64,000 nt of DNA, from assembly GCF_018143015.1 (NCBI RefSeq), contig NC_054740.1, positions 54,775,583 to 54,839,582 of the forward strand, in the 5' to 3' direction. A program made the position numbers and the translations under genes. The notes under the pieces are model-generated. The model ran no database searches, was not told the DNA's origin, and worked only from the letters and a program-made list of their open reading frames with translations. The DNA is from Lytechinus variegatus (taxonomy: Eukaryota > Echinodermata > Echinoidea > Temnopleuroida > Toxopneustidae). Positions 1-11,305 of the stretch are shown here, piece by piece. Positions within the stretch are counted from its first letter, which is position 1. Each line of letters starts with the position of its first letter.

Positions 1-1839
1 AACGAAATTACCTGTTGATATTGACCATGATATCAGTCGGAGACAATCATATTCATCAACAGGTTGGTTACTTTGACCATTCATTTTTAAGAGAATATAT
101 AGTTTAAATAAAACACAACTTCGTTCAAAATGATTTAGACAACTATTGCCTTTTCCTTGTGAATGGTAAATAAATACATTTACGTATGACCATGAATTCG
201 GTTCAAAGTGATTTAACAATCGACATTTTAAATGAGAGATTAAATATGAGTTGGTTGACATTGTCCTCTCAAATTTATATTCTCGCAACATTTAACATAT
301 TTTTGTGGCGACAAATTCTTGTTTTTTTTTATCTACCGCCTCTCCTCCCAACTCCATACCTTCTCCATCTCTCTCCCTATCTGTCTTTTTCTCTGTCTCT
401 CTTCCCCCTCTCGGTTTCTCTCAAAATCCCATGGATTTCCGCATCAGCCTGTTGATTGGTAATTTAATTATGGTACTCCTCTCTGCCCTATACCATTATA
501 TCTAACACGGTCCATTGTAGTCTATGCATCAACCTCTTTATACACTAAATCTTAGAACTAATTATGACATTACTTGTCAGCCATAGCTTGCAATTAGTCA
601 TGAATTTGAACGCTACAATCCCCAGTTTTCTGGGTGGAAAATAGTGGAAAATTACGGAATTTTATTAAAAACGCATTTTTTCAGGCCCAAAGAGTTTAAT
701 AACCACAAAAACAATACAGATAATAAAAATCAAAGAAAACCCGAATAAAAAATGAGATTAAGTGTTAAATTGGCTAATAGGACATGCAGGAAAAATTCCG
801 GTTTTCATATTTTTTGTTCTCTATTTACAAAATTATGTTACTATAGATGTCACCGAAAACCAAGGGAAATGATGTTCTGACACTAAAGGGCGCGGAATGG
901 GCATCTTTGAAAATGAAAAACTCAAGTCTCTACTTTTGTTGCCATCTTGCCACTATTGGCTCGCCATATATCTTGCGATCGGGCACGAATCTATGACAAT
1001 GCATGCTATCAGCAAATCAGTCACAAGGATAAAAGGCTGCATGAATAATTTTTGCCACTAATGAAGGACTGATGGGTAACAATATCTGCTTCATCATTAT
1101 TCTGATAAGAGATTTCACCAGTAGGATTTATTATCTATCAATTTAGCTTTCTTTCACATTGTAGCCCATTCAGCTAAAAAGCTGCTTTACAAAGGGACAC
1201 TGCATGCAATCATGATCCAATCATTCTTGTTACTGATTCTATAATCAAATCAACAATTCACCTGTATACTGCATGCATGCCAAATTTGTTATGTTTAATA
1301 ATTAATTCACTTTGTATTTTCATCAGATTTTATATTCCATGCATGCATATACGGGTTGTTGGGAGTTTTTGGTGAAAACCTAATATGCATGTAAATTAAT
1401 ATTCAAACATTTGCGCTCCAATTCAATAATTTCTCAACTAGTCATACACCAGATTTAGTTTAAAATTTAAATCACCACATAAATCGGCGATGACTTTGAA
1501 GAGAATTTTGATATAGGATATAGCCCACGAATAACATATTGTAAAATATGATTGTTATATTTCTTCATATTTGTGTTTATTTGTAAGTTCATTTGGGAAG
1601 ATTCCAAGAAGAGTAATATCCTAACCTTCATTAACCGTGAGTTTGTTAATGAACTCGGTCCCTACCATTTTGTGTTGTTGAAATCATTATACAATTGATC
1701 TGAGCCAGCAATCTTAGGTCTTTCAACCCTTATCCTCGAAATGATATCATAATACATGCATGCATGTCGATACCTGAAGTATAAAACAGATTAACATTTT
1801 CTTTTTCTTGTTATTCTTGTTATTCTTCATTTATTCTTC
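1..1839. other. intergenic, no gene seen
   Basis: Both strands are broken by frequent stops and nothing resembles a known protein. The only visible pattern is a recurrence of the palindrome TGCATGCA and its variants between about 1200 and 1400, and again near 1755. It is too loose to call a repeat array. Confidence 0.5.
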
Positions 1840-1846
1840 TCCCTTT

Positions 1847-1877
<31 letters not shown>

Positions 1878-1965
1878 CTCTCTCTCTCTTTCTTTTTTTC
1901 ATTTTCTTTCTTTCTTTTTTTCCCTTCCTTTCTTTCTTTTTTTTCTTTAATCTTTTTTTTTTTCT
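1840..1965. repeat. (CTTT)n / (CT)n microsatellite
   Basis: A pyrimidine-only tract of CTTT units with a short CT run and T runs. On the other strand it gives a spurious lysine/glutamate/arginine-rich open frame, which should not be taken as a gene. Confidence 0.9.
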
Positions 1966-3478
1966 TTGAAGTAGTGCTTGTTTCTGTTGAATATTGGCGT
2001 GAGTAACGTAACCCCTGCTGTGTTTTCATAATCTAGAAATTTAAAGCCCGCCTTCCTTACCATGCATAACACCAATAATATTGATCCATCGACGTCGTAT
2101 GACCCACCGGCGTCGTAAAACATGATGAATTGGGAACAGCTCAAGCCATAACTTGTCACAAGGAAAGAAGTCGAATTTGAGTTTACCACCACAAATGCGT
2201 GCGAAGGTTGTCTACAATAATACGAAGGATTGGAAATAAGAAATTGTATTGATTGACACTCTATAGAAATGAATATGCAAGACAAAAGTATCGGGTGTTT
2301 CAAATGTTGGCATGGCTATTAAGTCAACACGAAAGCAGTATGTAAGCACTATGACTGCTTTGAATGGCGATTACACTGAATTCTATAAGTCCTGTTGATG
2401 TTTTTAAAAATCTACTTTCTTTGGGAAGAGTTTTGAACAAATGATCTTGATAATTATTTTGGTTTACTTTACTCCACCTATGGCAATAACTAGAAAGAGT
2501 TATTGCTAGGGGTATTTGTTTGCAAGTCTTCATGCTGATGGAGATCATCTGAATGGGCGACGTACCATCACAAGGAACAAAACAAAAATGCTCCTTGTGT
2601 ATGAAATGATAGCGAGATGAGAGCCTGAATACTAAACGAACACGGCGGAGTTAAAAGGTGGATGAGAGAAGAAATACGATGCTTCCTTTGAAAATGTCAC
2701 GAACTTTTGATCTTTTAATCAGCGAAGCACACGCTCCTTATCAAGACAATGAGCATGTCTTGAGAAAGGGAAAATGAAACGCTTTTTTGAGCGGCAATAA
2801 TTTTCGTGTGAAATCGAGCGCGTCGCGAAAAAGAGGACACTGTTTTTTCGACAGAGAACAAGGGCATGGGAATACGGTAATATCAAGTAAACTATGGAGA
2901 AGGTACGATGCTATTGGAATCAATTTATGTGCAATGGTGCACTTAAAGGGACTGGGTGAACTGTAAATTATTAGACATGCCCATAAGTGGAACACTTTTT
3001 GAACACTTATTGATGTCCTTACCGAAGTTCTTTATTTGAGTTGATTGAGTTGTTTATTGATTTAAAAGAAAAAAAGGTTTCTGCACGATATTGAATACAT
3101 TAGTCCACCTTTAATGACTTACATGATAAACGATGAGTAAAAGTTTTAGTGGTGATAATTTTAACTCATTGCTAAACATGCACAAATACTGCATCAAATT
3201 ATTTTGAAACCAGAATCCCTACATCATGCGGATTGTCACACCACGCATACCAATCGGTGAATAGACATAAAAACTCCTCTTTTAATTTGATAGATGGTGT
3301 TTGTTATCGAAACAAAGTATATGAAAACAAAACTTTCTTGCTTACCTTTCCCGAACTTTGATTCCAATTTTTGCTTTGGATCATGAATTGTAATTATTGT
3401 CACTGTCACAAAGGGTGTAACGAATGCGATTTTGCCCTCAATATTGCAGAGAGACTTCATGTATATCATTTGATGTTT
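1966..3478. other. intergenic, no gene seen
   Basis: Only short frames without recognisable motifs. No repeat structure or RNA gene was recognised here. Confidence 0.4.
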
Positions 3479-3707
3479 TACACTCTGAAAACACTGAGTA
3501 ATTTTTTACCCAATGCTGGGTAGAAAGGGAACATGCATGTTTGCTTGGTGTTTATTTCTTTTATACTCCATATTGCGCTTTTTCAACGCAAAATTGCGCA
3601 AAATTTACAAAATATTTGGTATCATTTTACCCAACCAAGTTGAACCAACATGCATGTTCCCATTTTACCCAATATTGGGTAAACTTTTTCAGTTTTTTAA
3701 GAGTGTA
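3479..3707. mobile_element. MITE with TACACTCT ends
   Basis: A 229-bp palindromic element. The left end TACACTCTGAAAA matches the right end TTTTTTAAGAGTGTA inverted, and inner arms repeat AACATGCATGTTCCC and TACCCAATATTGGGTA in opposite directions. It is flanked by a perfect 6-bp direct duplication, ATGTTT (3473-3478 and 3708-3713). There is no coding capacity, so it is a non-autonomous DNA transposon. Related ends and inner TACCCAA motifs occur at 22004-22218 and in the introns of the three LRR genes. The superfamily is not identified. Confidence 0.75.
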
Positions 3708-4009
3708 ATGTTTAACGATGCAATTGACAGGATATCATAATAATATATGCACTGAAGACAGACTTGTTACAGCAAAATAAAACATGTTTCTGCTGGGATT
3801 TCTTTGTTTGAGCATGGCAAAATACAGAACAAACCACCTGTAACATATTATAATGGTAAACTTTTCTGGCGCTGTAACAACTGAACAAGGTGTATGAGAT
3901 AATGTGATTCTAGGAATTTTAACAATTCTACATTAGCTCACCCGCTTTCTGGTATGCAATGTGTGTGTGTATTTGAGTTTTGTCAGACGTGTATCAATCA
4001 GATATGATT

Positions 4010-4130
4010 ATTTACGTCTGAGACCGACCTTTAACGTCACCATCCGAAAGACGTGACCAGGGCTCGAACCTCTGCATCAATTTGTAACTTCCCCACAGCT
4101 TGGATTACAGGTGCACACCACAACGCCCAG
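4010..4130 (-). mobile_element. SINE-like fragment with 7SL-like head
   Basis: Read on the minus strand, the sequence starts with a stretch containing GTGCACCTGTAATCCAAGC, which resembles the 5' Alu domain of signal recognition particle (7SL) RNA. It then carries GGTTCGAGCC, a good RNA polymerase III B-box. A segment like TTTCGGATGGTGACGTTAA follows, a style of body seen in tRNA-derived SINEs of marine invertebrates. There is no A-tail or clear target duplication. It could be a tRNA-derived SINE whose 7SL similarity is convergent. Confidence 0.45.
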
Positions 4131-4738
4131 TTGTATGCAATATCTATTTGCCTTTCATACTTATCTAAAAAGAATCATCGCATGGTTGTTTTCGAACTGT
4201 TCGTTAAACCTTCATCATTCTGACTCTGTACTGTATATGTGAAGTGACAAAATCAATCATGTTAATGCTTGCTGGCAAATTTGTGTTCATATGAATTGGC
4301 GTCTCTCTATTTTTATACGTTGCTTTAAATGGTAATTAAATATGAATACTAGTAATTAATTTCAAATTCGTGACAATTCGTGTGCTGGCATACCAAAGTT
4401 CATTATCTTGAGAGGTTTGTTATAATTATAGTCTATCACTTTTTCATGATATTCGTTTACAATAGCACGGGCCGCTATATAGTGGGAATAGAAAAAAAAT
4501 AATTGAAACGAATTCCAAGCGCTTTGAAGAATGAAAATTAATAAGTAGAAATAAGAGTGAGATTCCAGAAAGAATACTCAAGTATTCTGTAGATATGCAA
4601 CTTCCGATTTGTTCTAAACTCCGAACCCGTTGACCAATGTGAAGGACCTAGGTATACGTCATCTCGCTGTGCCTAATACAACGGGTTGAAAGCAAATAAG
4701 CATCAATAGTATTCCGTACATTATTTTGATCGAGGATG

Positions 4739-4808
4739 GTTTTTCTAACAATCTGGTAAAAGAGACATTTACTTGGCCAACGGTGGATTCTGTTCTGAGA
4801 TTGAAGAC
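4739..4808. repeat. 70-bp direct repeat, copy 1
   Basis: The stretch beginning TTTTCTAACAATCTGGTAAA recurs at 6064-6132 with only a few differences. It has no terminal inverted repeats and no coding potential; it may be part of an unrecognised interspersed repeat. Confidence 0.7.
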
Positions 4809-6063
4809 AGTATGCATGAGCTAAATAGGGACCCCGTATCACGAAATCCTTGCAATCAGTTAGTTTGTGTTTAACCCAGTGTGAAAGTTTTATTTAGAGA
4901 TCTTCGACCTCTTGCATCCATGTTTCTTCTACAAATAATTACCATGAATGCGATCTGAAAATAAGAGATAAAAAAATCGAAACTCAATCATGACTCTTCA
5001 TATGAGTTTTCTTCATCACTAACTCTTGATGAATTTCACATTCTACTCGTAGTCTACGGGGAAAAAATAATGAAGAATTTGTATTTTGTATTGATTGATT
5101 TTCCGTTCGCATTAATCAAACAAGGTAACACAGCATTACAAAGTCAAATAAATCACAGAGCATGGCAATCATGACAATTCATAACAAACAGAAGGAAGTA
5201 TAAATTCAATTCTAGTATAAGAAAGAACTGACTTTGTCAAGACTGTGTTAAAAGAAACCAACAGAATTATGCGGATGAGGAGCGAACTCTAAAAATCATC
5301 TTAATTATGTTTCGGCTTCATGCTCAGTCACACTCGGCGAAATCGAGTCCATGACCAAAACTGTAACGTTATTTCCAATTACATACCATCGGTCGGTTTG
5401 GAGTCAGTTTCAGCAGTGTGACTGTCCCATTGCGTCCTTCCCCCTTGAAAACAAATTTCCATCTATATAACAGCACACGGGGGCACTAGACAGGTAAAGC
5501 TATTGGCCGATTTAGGGCAGTATTAAAAAGTAGGGCAATGCTATCGGAGTCTAATGTAGGAACGACGAAAATGATCACTGCGATGCCCCAGATCTTTGTA
5601 GGAATTTGGATTGTCATTTGCTTCTTTTAGTTTATCGATGGCCTACTTGTCAAAGCAGTAATGTCTTTTATTGTAGGGTGGAAAGTCTGCCTTGGGTATG
5701 TATGACACATGGTTTCGAAGTGTTGTCGATGGAGGGAAGGGGGTGGCGATCACTGACCAAGATCATTGTAATAAGCTATTAGCTATGAACGGTTATCATC
5801 TAATCTTCTTACCTTTCCTTTTGATTTGGATCTCTATATCCATCATCATGTTTGTAATCGAAGGCAGTGTTGCAAGATACCTGGGATCAATCGCAGGTCA
5901 AAGTCCTGCACTTGGTTTCGAATCATGAAAATTGATGGCTTGTCTGTTCTTTGCAAGAAGTATGAAATAATTAGCATTAATAGTTAATCAAACATGAATC
6001 ACAATTTACTATTGAAATTGTAATAACTTGCAAAGAAGTTCCTTGTTACACCCCTTGCATGTT

Positions 6064-6132
6064 TTTTCTAACAATCTGGTAAAAGAGATATTTACTTGGC
6101 CAACGGTGGATTTTGTTCTAAGATTGAAGACA
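6064..6132. repeat. 70-bp direct repeat, copy 2
   Basis: Second copy of the segment at 4739-4808, in the same orientation. The next block, 6147-6238 (AAATATTCCTAGAA through ATTATAT), recurs separately at 6742-6843. Confidence 0.7.
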
Positions 6133-6146
6133 CTTTTCTTAAGAAA

Positions 6147-6238
6147 TATTCCTAGAAAGGTGAAACAAATTCACCATAAAGGATGAACAATCCTAATGTG
6201 ATGAATCTTAGATTTTTGACAATGACATTATATGATTA
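6147..6238. repeat. about 95-bp direct repeat, copy 1
   Basis: Shares AAATATTCCTAGAA, AAAGGATAAACAATCC-like and TGTGATGAATCTTAGATTT with 6742-6843, in the same order and orientation. The region between the copies holds no recognised gene. Confidence 0.65.
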
Positions 6239-6741
6239 CGTTCACTTTATAACACTTTTCTTAGGAAATTCGATTTCGTTACGAAAATAAAATTAAACTT
6301 GATAAAGGACAAAGTTAAAGTGATTTTCCTGCAGTTATAAACTGTGTCACCTAGAATCTAATCACATTACAGCGTATCACTATGGCCACAGTATTGTCTT
6401 TACTTCATTGGCAGAAGCAAACAGAAATGTGCAAATATGGAACTCGAGATGATGTTTGAACTAGTTCTTGCAAGGTGAAATTTATCATGAGTTCGCCTTG
6501 CATGGTGCGTGACGCTCATTGTGATGGCGATTGAAAACGACAGTGGGGCAGATATGATTCGATAAAAAAGGCCAATAAAATGTGTCATTCTCACTCCGAA
6601 TTGGACTGCTTGTCAGCTTTACGCTGTGAGGGCATTTCGTATAATTCTAGGTTTTGAGCAGTCGAGAGAAGATAAGGGTACAATCAAACCCCTTTTCTGT
6701 TTATGTCTTTATTTATTTTCATTACTGAAACTGCCCTTATT

Positions 6742-6843
6742 TGAAATATTCCTAGAATTGTAAAACAACTTTACCAAAGCAATAAAGGATAAATAATCCT
6801 TATGTGATGAATCTTAGATTTTATGAAAACAACATTATATTTC
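6742..6843. repeat. about 95-bp direct repeat, copy 2
   Basis: Diverged second copy of 6147-6238. It lies just upstream of the 15-bp minisatellite. Confidence 0.65.
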
Positions 6844-6952
6844 ATTATTGATTCTTTGTACTTATTTGTATTGATCTCCTGGTTTTTTTTTACATGCCAT
6901 GGAAACAAAGGCTCCCCTTTCCCCCCACCCCTTCCCCTTCCCGGCTCGGTGT

Positions 6953-7284
6953 AAAAATGGCAGAGGTAAAAGAAAAAAAAATACCTCTGCCATTTTTACC
7001 TCTGCCATTTTTACCTCTGCCATTATTACCTCTGCCATTTTTACCTCTGCCATTATTACCTCTGCCATTTTTACTTCTGCCATTTTTACCTCTGCCATTT
7101 TTACCTTTGCCATTTTTACCTTTGCCATTTTTACCTTTGCCATGTTTACCTCTGCCATTTTTACCTTTGCCATGTTTACCTCTGCCATTTTTACCTTTGC
7201 CATTTTTACCTTTGCCATTTTTACCTTTGCCATGTTTACCTCTGCCATTTTTACCTTTGTCATGTTTACCTCTGCCATTTTTAC
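6953..7284. repeat. 15-bp minisatellite (ACCTCTGCCATTTTT)n
   Basis: About twenty tandem copies of a 15-bp unit, with variants ACCTTTGCCATTTTT, a GTTT variant and a TTATT variant. The first unit is inverted (AAAAATGGCAGAGGTAAAAG at about 6953-6973), so the array begins with a short hairpin. Because 15 is a multiple of three, several frames stay open on both strands and give artefactual proteins of KMAEV or FLPLP repeats. There is no sign of a real gene. Confidence 0.95.
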
Positions 7285-7527
7285 CTGGCACCCCCTTCCC
7301 TCCCTTCCTTTCACTTTCTTTTCCTCGCTTCGTCCATTTGTTCCTCCCTTCTCTCTCTCCTTGCCTTTCAACTCGTACCCTCTTCCGATCCCTTTCCGTC
7401 TATTTACCCTTTTTTTATACGACCGTCTATTCTACTTACGTGCAAGTTTTTTCTATCTCACACGTTATTCCCTCACTCTCTCAAGCTGTGTTTCTTCCTT
7501 TCCCTCCCTTTCTATCTCTCTCACCCC

Positions 7528-7566
7528 CCCCCCCCCCTCTCTCTCTCTCTCTCTCGCGCGCGCGTC
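7528..7566. repeat. C-run, (CT)n and (CG)n low complexity
   Basis: A poly-C run followed by CT dinucleotides and a short CGCGCGCG stretch. Alternating CG of this type can adopt left-handed DNA; no function is implied. Confidence 0.85.
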
Positions 7567-7984
7567 ATCATAGTTACTGATTTTCATGTTCCCGGCATTG
7601 ATGTCATTGAGCACACACACAATTTACGGCAACCCTAATCGAACCTGATAGGTTACCGATTAAGATAATTTGGGCTCAATAAGGGCGGGGGAATTCGAAT
7701 TCATCCTTTAATAGGTTGCATGCCTTTTCATTTCGTCAAAAAGTTTAATCATATTAACGCGGTACTCGCCATTTTCATTATTTAATATGATTTTTTTTAT
7801 CTTATGAATGTCATGATTGTAATCAATTTTTTTAAATGTTATTTTTTCCATGCTAGGTATTGCACTCTAGTTTCAATTTAATGCCAAAATAAATGTAAAT
7901 AGTAATGATGAAAATCAAATGTAAAAATTCGATTATATACACCTTTGTCTGACTCTGCCGATCATCAATTTGCAATATTTGATT

Positions 7985-8937
7985 CAATTCAATTTTCAAT
8001 TTCAATTTTATTTATTTCACTTCCATCAAACAAAAACAAATTGTATACCATATATATAAAAATAAGTATTTGTATCCATTGCAAAGAAACAAAAATAATA
8101 ATACATATGTTGTGAAAAAAACTTACACGATTTGGGCAACACATTGGAGGTTTTAAATAAGTATACTATTTTTCAATACAAATTAAATTAAGATGGAAAT
8201 GGAGGGACCCACTAAAAAGCAATGCTTGTACAAAGTGGGCCCCTCAAAAATAGATAACAAAACCAATAACAGAGTACAAATACAGACATATGTAATCAAA
8301 TGAGAAAAAAAATAAATGAGAAATAATACTCACAAATATAAAATACGAAGTTATAAAAAAATATAGTTTGTATAGGACAAAACAACCCGTCCTAAAATAT
8401 ATCCACCCTTCCCACCCCCCAAAAAAAAAGAGAAAGGGGAGAATGCCCTGAGAAGATGGATGGATGCTGCTAAACGTAGGTAGAACACATGCCATCGTGG
8501 ACTCAAGCAAACTGGATTCAATGTGTATAAAAGGAGAAAAAATATATATAAAATGACCTGGAAAGAATAAAATGCGCGAAAAATGTGATTGATGCCGTAA
8601 ATAAATAAGCGGTAGGAAGGCGGATAAGCGGACAGGAAAGAGAAAAAAGATGAGAGGATAGACACAAATAATGTATGAGGTTCAAAACCGAGCACAACTG
8701 GGAAGGACTTGTGTCAGATTTTTTTTTTCAATTAAAAAAAAAGGGATGATTTATGTTTAAATTATAGTCTTTATAGTAAAAATGATGACTAACCTCTTGA
8801 CAGAGATGATGAATTAGATTTAATTTGAGGATACATTATAAGATTTTAATAGAGATAATTTGAATTTAGTCTTAAAAGAGTTCAAAGATTTTGCAGTTCT
8901 TATATCATTATGAAGTGAGTTCCATAACTTCGGTCCC
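7985..8937 (-). mobile_element. 5'-truncated non-LTR retrotransposon 3' end
   Basis: Minus strand. The 5' part (8820-8937) encodes the usual C-terminal end of a non-LTR reverse transcriptase polyprotein, with the motif KLWNSLHNDIRTAKSLNSFK followed by about 18 residues and a stop. The roughly 830-bp 3' UTR ends in a tail of AAATTGAAATTGAATTG repeats at about 7985-8010. Such repeated short tails, with this WNSL..IR.A.SLNSFK terminus, are typical of CR1/L2-type elements. Upstream of 8937 the frame hits stops, so the copy is truncated or decayed. Part of its UTR (8190-8240) is shared with copies at 9130-9360 and 37811-38086. Confidence 0.75.
8820..8937 (-). pseudogene. reverse transcriptase C-terminal fragment
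   Basis: About 38 codons of a non-LTR retrotransposon ORF2-like C-terminus, starting GPKLWNSLHNDIR and ending in YNVSSN and a stop. The residues W-N-S-L, I-R and S-L-N-S-F-K are the conserved ones in this family. It has no start codon and no catalytic domain and is a relic, not an active gene. Confidence 0.75.
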
Positions 8938-9129
8938 TATTATATAAATGTGTTCTGAGCCAGCAAAGTTCTTAGAAGTGGGAAATGGAATTCACCCAAT
9001 CGCCTTGTTGGATAGTTATGAATGGACTGATTTTTTGGAAACATTGAATGAAATACATTTGGGAGGTTGTTATTTGATAACTATGAAAACTTTAAATTCA
9101 TTTGAAATTTATGAATTAGGCAAGTACTT

Positions 9130-9360
9130 TGTATTCATTCATTCATTCATTTATTCAATTTTTCCAACAAAATATATGAGCAATAATTACAATAAATAAA
9201 ATATAACATCAGAAAATACAAATGACATAAATATTTAAATAAACCAAATATAAAGAATATACACCTGATACAGAAGATAATATGAAAAATGTTGGGAAAA
9301 TGGAGTGGCCCACTGAAAAGCAAAGCTTGTAAAATGTGGACCACTCAAGAAGAAAAAAAG
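9130..9360 (-). mobile_element. non-LTR retrotransposon 3' UTR fragment
   Basis: Shares with 8190-8240 the motif of a G-rich strip followed by CCCACT.AAAAGCAA.GCTTGTA and a following ACCACTCAA. It ends at a simple tail of ATTC repeats and ATTCAATTTTTCC near 9137-9165. Orientation is minus, as in the neighbouring copy. No coding sequence remains. Confidence 0.6.
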
Positions 9361-9367
9361 GATAACA

Positions 9368-9420
9368 CTTAAATCTATATGGGCCAAAATCTAAAATCTT
9401 AAATCTATATGGGCCAAAAT
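9368..9420. repeat. two-copy 30-bp tandem duplication
   Basis: CTTAAATCTATATGGGCCA with its following AAAT is present twice, separated by CTAAAAT. It is a small local duplication with no recognised function. Confidence 0.85.
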
Positions 9421-9791
9421 TATGACACATGCGAGCGAATAGCATTACATGGATTATTTGTCTTTGTGTCACAGGACACACTTCTTCATTGACGTGACAC
9501 GTATAATATTGGCATAAATACACCAATGTACTTAATGTACCAAAACACGCCCAAATGTCCTCTTATGGCCACCAGTGCTGCTAAACATGTTCCATGCGAC
9601 TCATTTCTGTGTGCCGTCTTCTGACTCGAGTGTTTTATTCGACCCCCCTTAACATGTGGAATTATTTTGGATGACAAGCCAGGGGCTGCCAAATGATTTT
9701 TGAAGTAAGGAGATCTGAACATACAACTACAATTTTCACTTGTTCAAACACCCATTGTGTGTTATTGATCCTCGGTGGATGTGACACTATA

Positions 9792-10210
9792 AAGACCACC
9801 ACACACCCTACGACTGTTCATGTTCCAATTTTGGGGAAAAATCGCATTTTTCTCAATTTCTGAAAATGTGAATGGAACATATTTTATTTGAGGTTGAAAT
9901 TAATTGAAAGAATTCTAATATAACTATTTTGAAAGATTGCAATCCTTTATTTTGGAGTAAAGGCCAAATTAGTTTCAAATCGTAGCCAATCGTACGACTG
10001 CTATGACGTCATTACGACTATATATTAAATTTACATTTATTCTAAGAAAGATGATGGCATAGTCACAGATTTAAACATTTAAACATTATTCGCACGATGA
10101 TTTCGAAGATTACACAGTCAGATATTCCAAGTCTCATATTAGCATCGAATTCTACTACGTTTTATTCTAAAATTGACTTGCAGACCAATCGTAAGGTGTG
10201 CGGTCGCCTT
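9792..10210. mobile_element. 419-bp inverted-repeat element, copy 1
   Basis: Ends AAGACCACCACACACC and GGTGTGCGGTCGCCTT are inverted repeats, and the inner parts read CCCTACGACTG at one end and CAATCGTAAGG at the other. A second copy lies inverted at 16137-16540; both contain TCGTACGACTGCTATGACGT or its complement and a long shared body. There is no open frame of note, so this is a non-autonomous DNA element. Superfamily not assigned. Confidence 0.75.
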
Positions 10211-10914
10211 AACCCGATATCCTGTCATTGATCTTCGGTAGATATAATATTTGTAACCGATGTCCTGTTATAGATCTTCGGTAGATATCACATTAAATTT
10301 TGTAACCCTATGTGTGCTATAGATCTCCGGTAGATATGAATATATGACCCGATTTCCTGTTATAGATTATCGGTAGATATAACATTAGTAACCCGATGTG
10401 TGTTATTGATCTTCGGTATAGATATGAATATATAGCCCGATGTCCTATCAAAGATCTATGGAAGATATGACATATAACAATCGGATGTCCCGCTATAGAT
10501 CTTTGGTAGAATATAGCATTTGTGTATGTGTGTTATCGATCTTCGGTAGATATGAATATATGACCCGATGTCCTGTTATAGATTATTGGTAGATATAACA
10601 TAAGTAACCCGATGTGTGTTATTGATCTTCGGTAGATATGAATATATAACCCGATGTCCTATCAAAGATCTTTGGAAGATATGACATAAAACAATTCAGT
10701 GTCCCGTTATAGATCTACGGTAGAATATAGCATTTGTGTATCGATGTGTGTTATTGATCTTCGGTAGATATAAATATATAACCCGATGTCCTGTTATTGA
10801 TCTTTGGTAGATATGGCATGTATCCCGGCGTCCTGTTATATAATTATTTAGTTGACATGACATAATTATATAACATTGTGTCCTGTTATCGATCTTCGGT
10901 AGATATGACATATA
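10211..10914. repeat. minisatellite with higher-order period
   Basis: A tandem array of diverged units of roughly 43-55 bp built on ACCCGATGTCCTGTTAT, then GATCTTCGGTAGATAT and a short AT-rich spacer. Variant units recur in the same order: the CCTATCAAAGATCT variant at 10444 returns at 10658, a higher-order period of about 214 bp. The array starts exactly where the preceding inverted-repeat element ends. Confidence 0.85.
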
Positions 10915-11165
10915 TTTTGCGACTTTGGATTCTGAAACCAATTGATACGAGGGGCTATAGTCTCTGTGATTGAACCAATCTCTTGATAATTGACATGAGC
11001 TTTGTCAAGATTATTAGAACAAGCGTTGTGCAGAAATATTGTTCAATTCGACTAAAAGGACTTTTGCAATGGACTCATTTTTTATACGAAGGACGAGATT
11101 GATCTAACACTTAATTACTAAGAGTAATATTTCATTGAAAGTGTTATATGGGATAATACTAAAAG

Positions 11166-11168
<3 letters not shown>

Positions 11169-11224
<56 letters not shown>
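11169..11224. repeat. (AT)n microsatellite
   Basis: About 28 uninterrupted AT dinucleotides, self-complementary and prone to cruciform extrusion. It lies between a minisatellite unit (10777-10860) and an inverted copy of the same unit (11224-11305). Confidence 0.95.
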
Positions 11225-11226
<2 letters not shown>

Positions 11227-11305
11227 ACTGAATAATTATATAACAGGACGCCGGGATACATGCCATATCCAAAGATCTATAACAGGACATCGGGTTATAT
11301 ATATA
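11224..11305. repeat. inverted copy of minisatellite segment
   Basis: The reverse complement of this segment matches 10777-10860 almost base for base, including the private variant GGCATGTATCCCGGCGTCC. The two form an 80-bp-armed inverted repeat with a loop of about 360 bases. Confidence 0.85.

Noticed and set aside
6862..7580. Long open frames on both strands with KMAEV, FLPLP or SAIFT repeats
   Set aside because: They are by-products of a 15-bp tandem repeat, which keeps frames open without selection.
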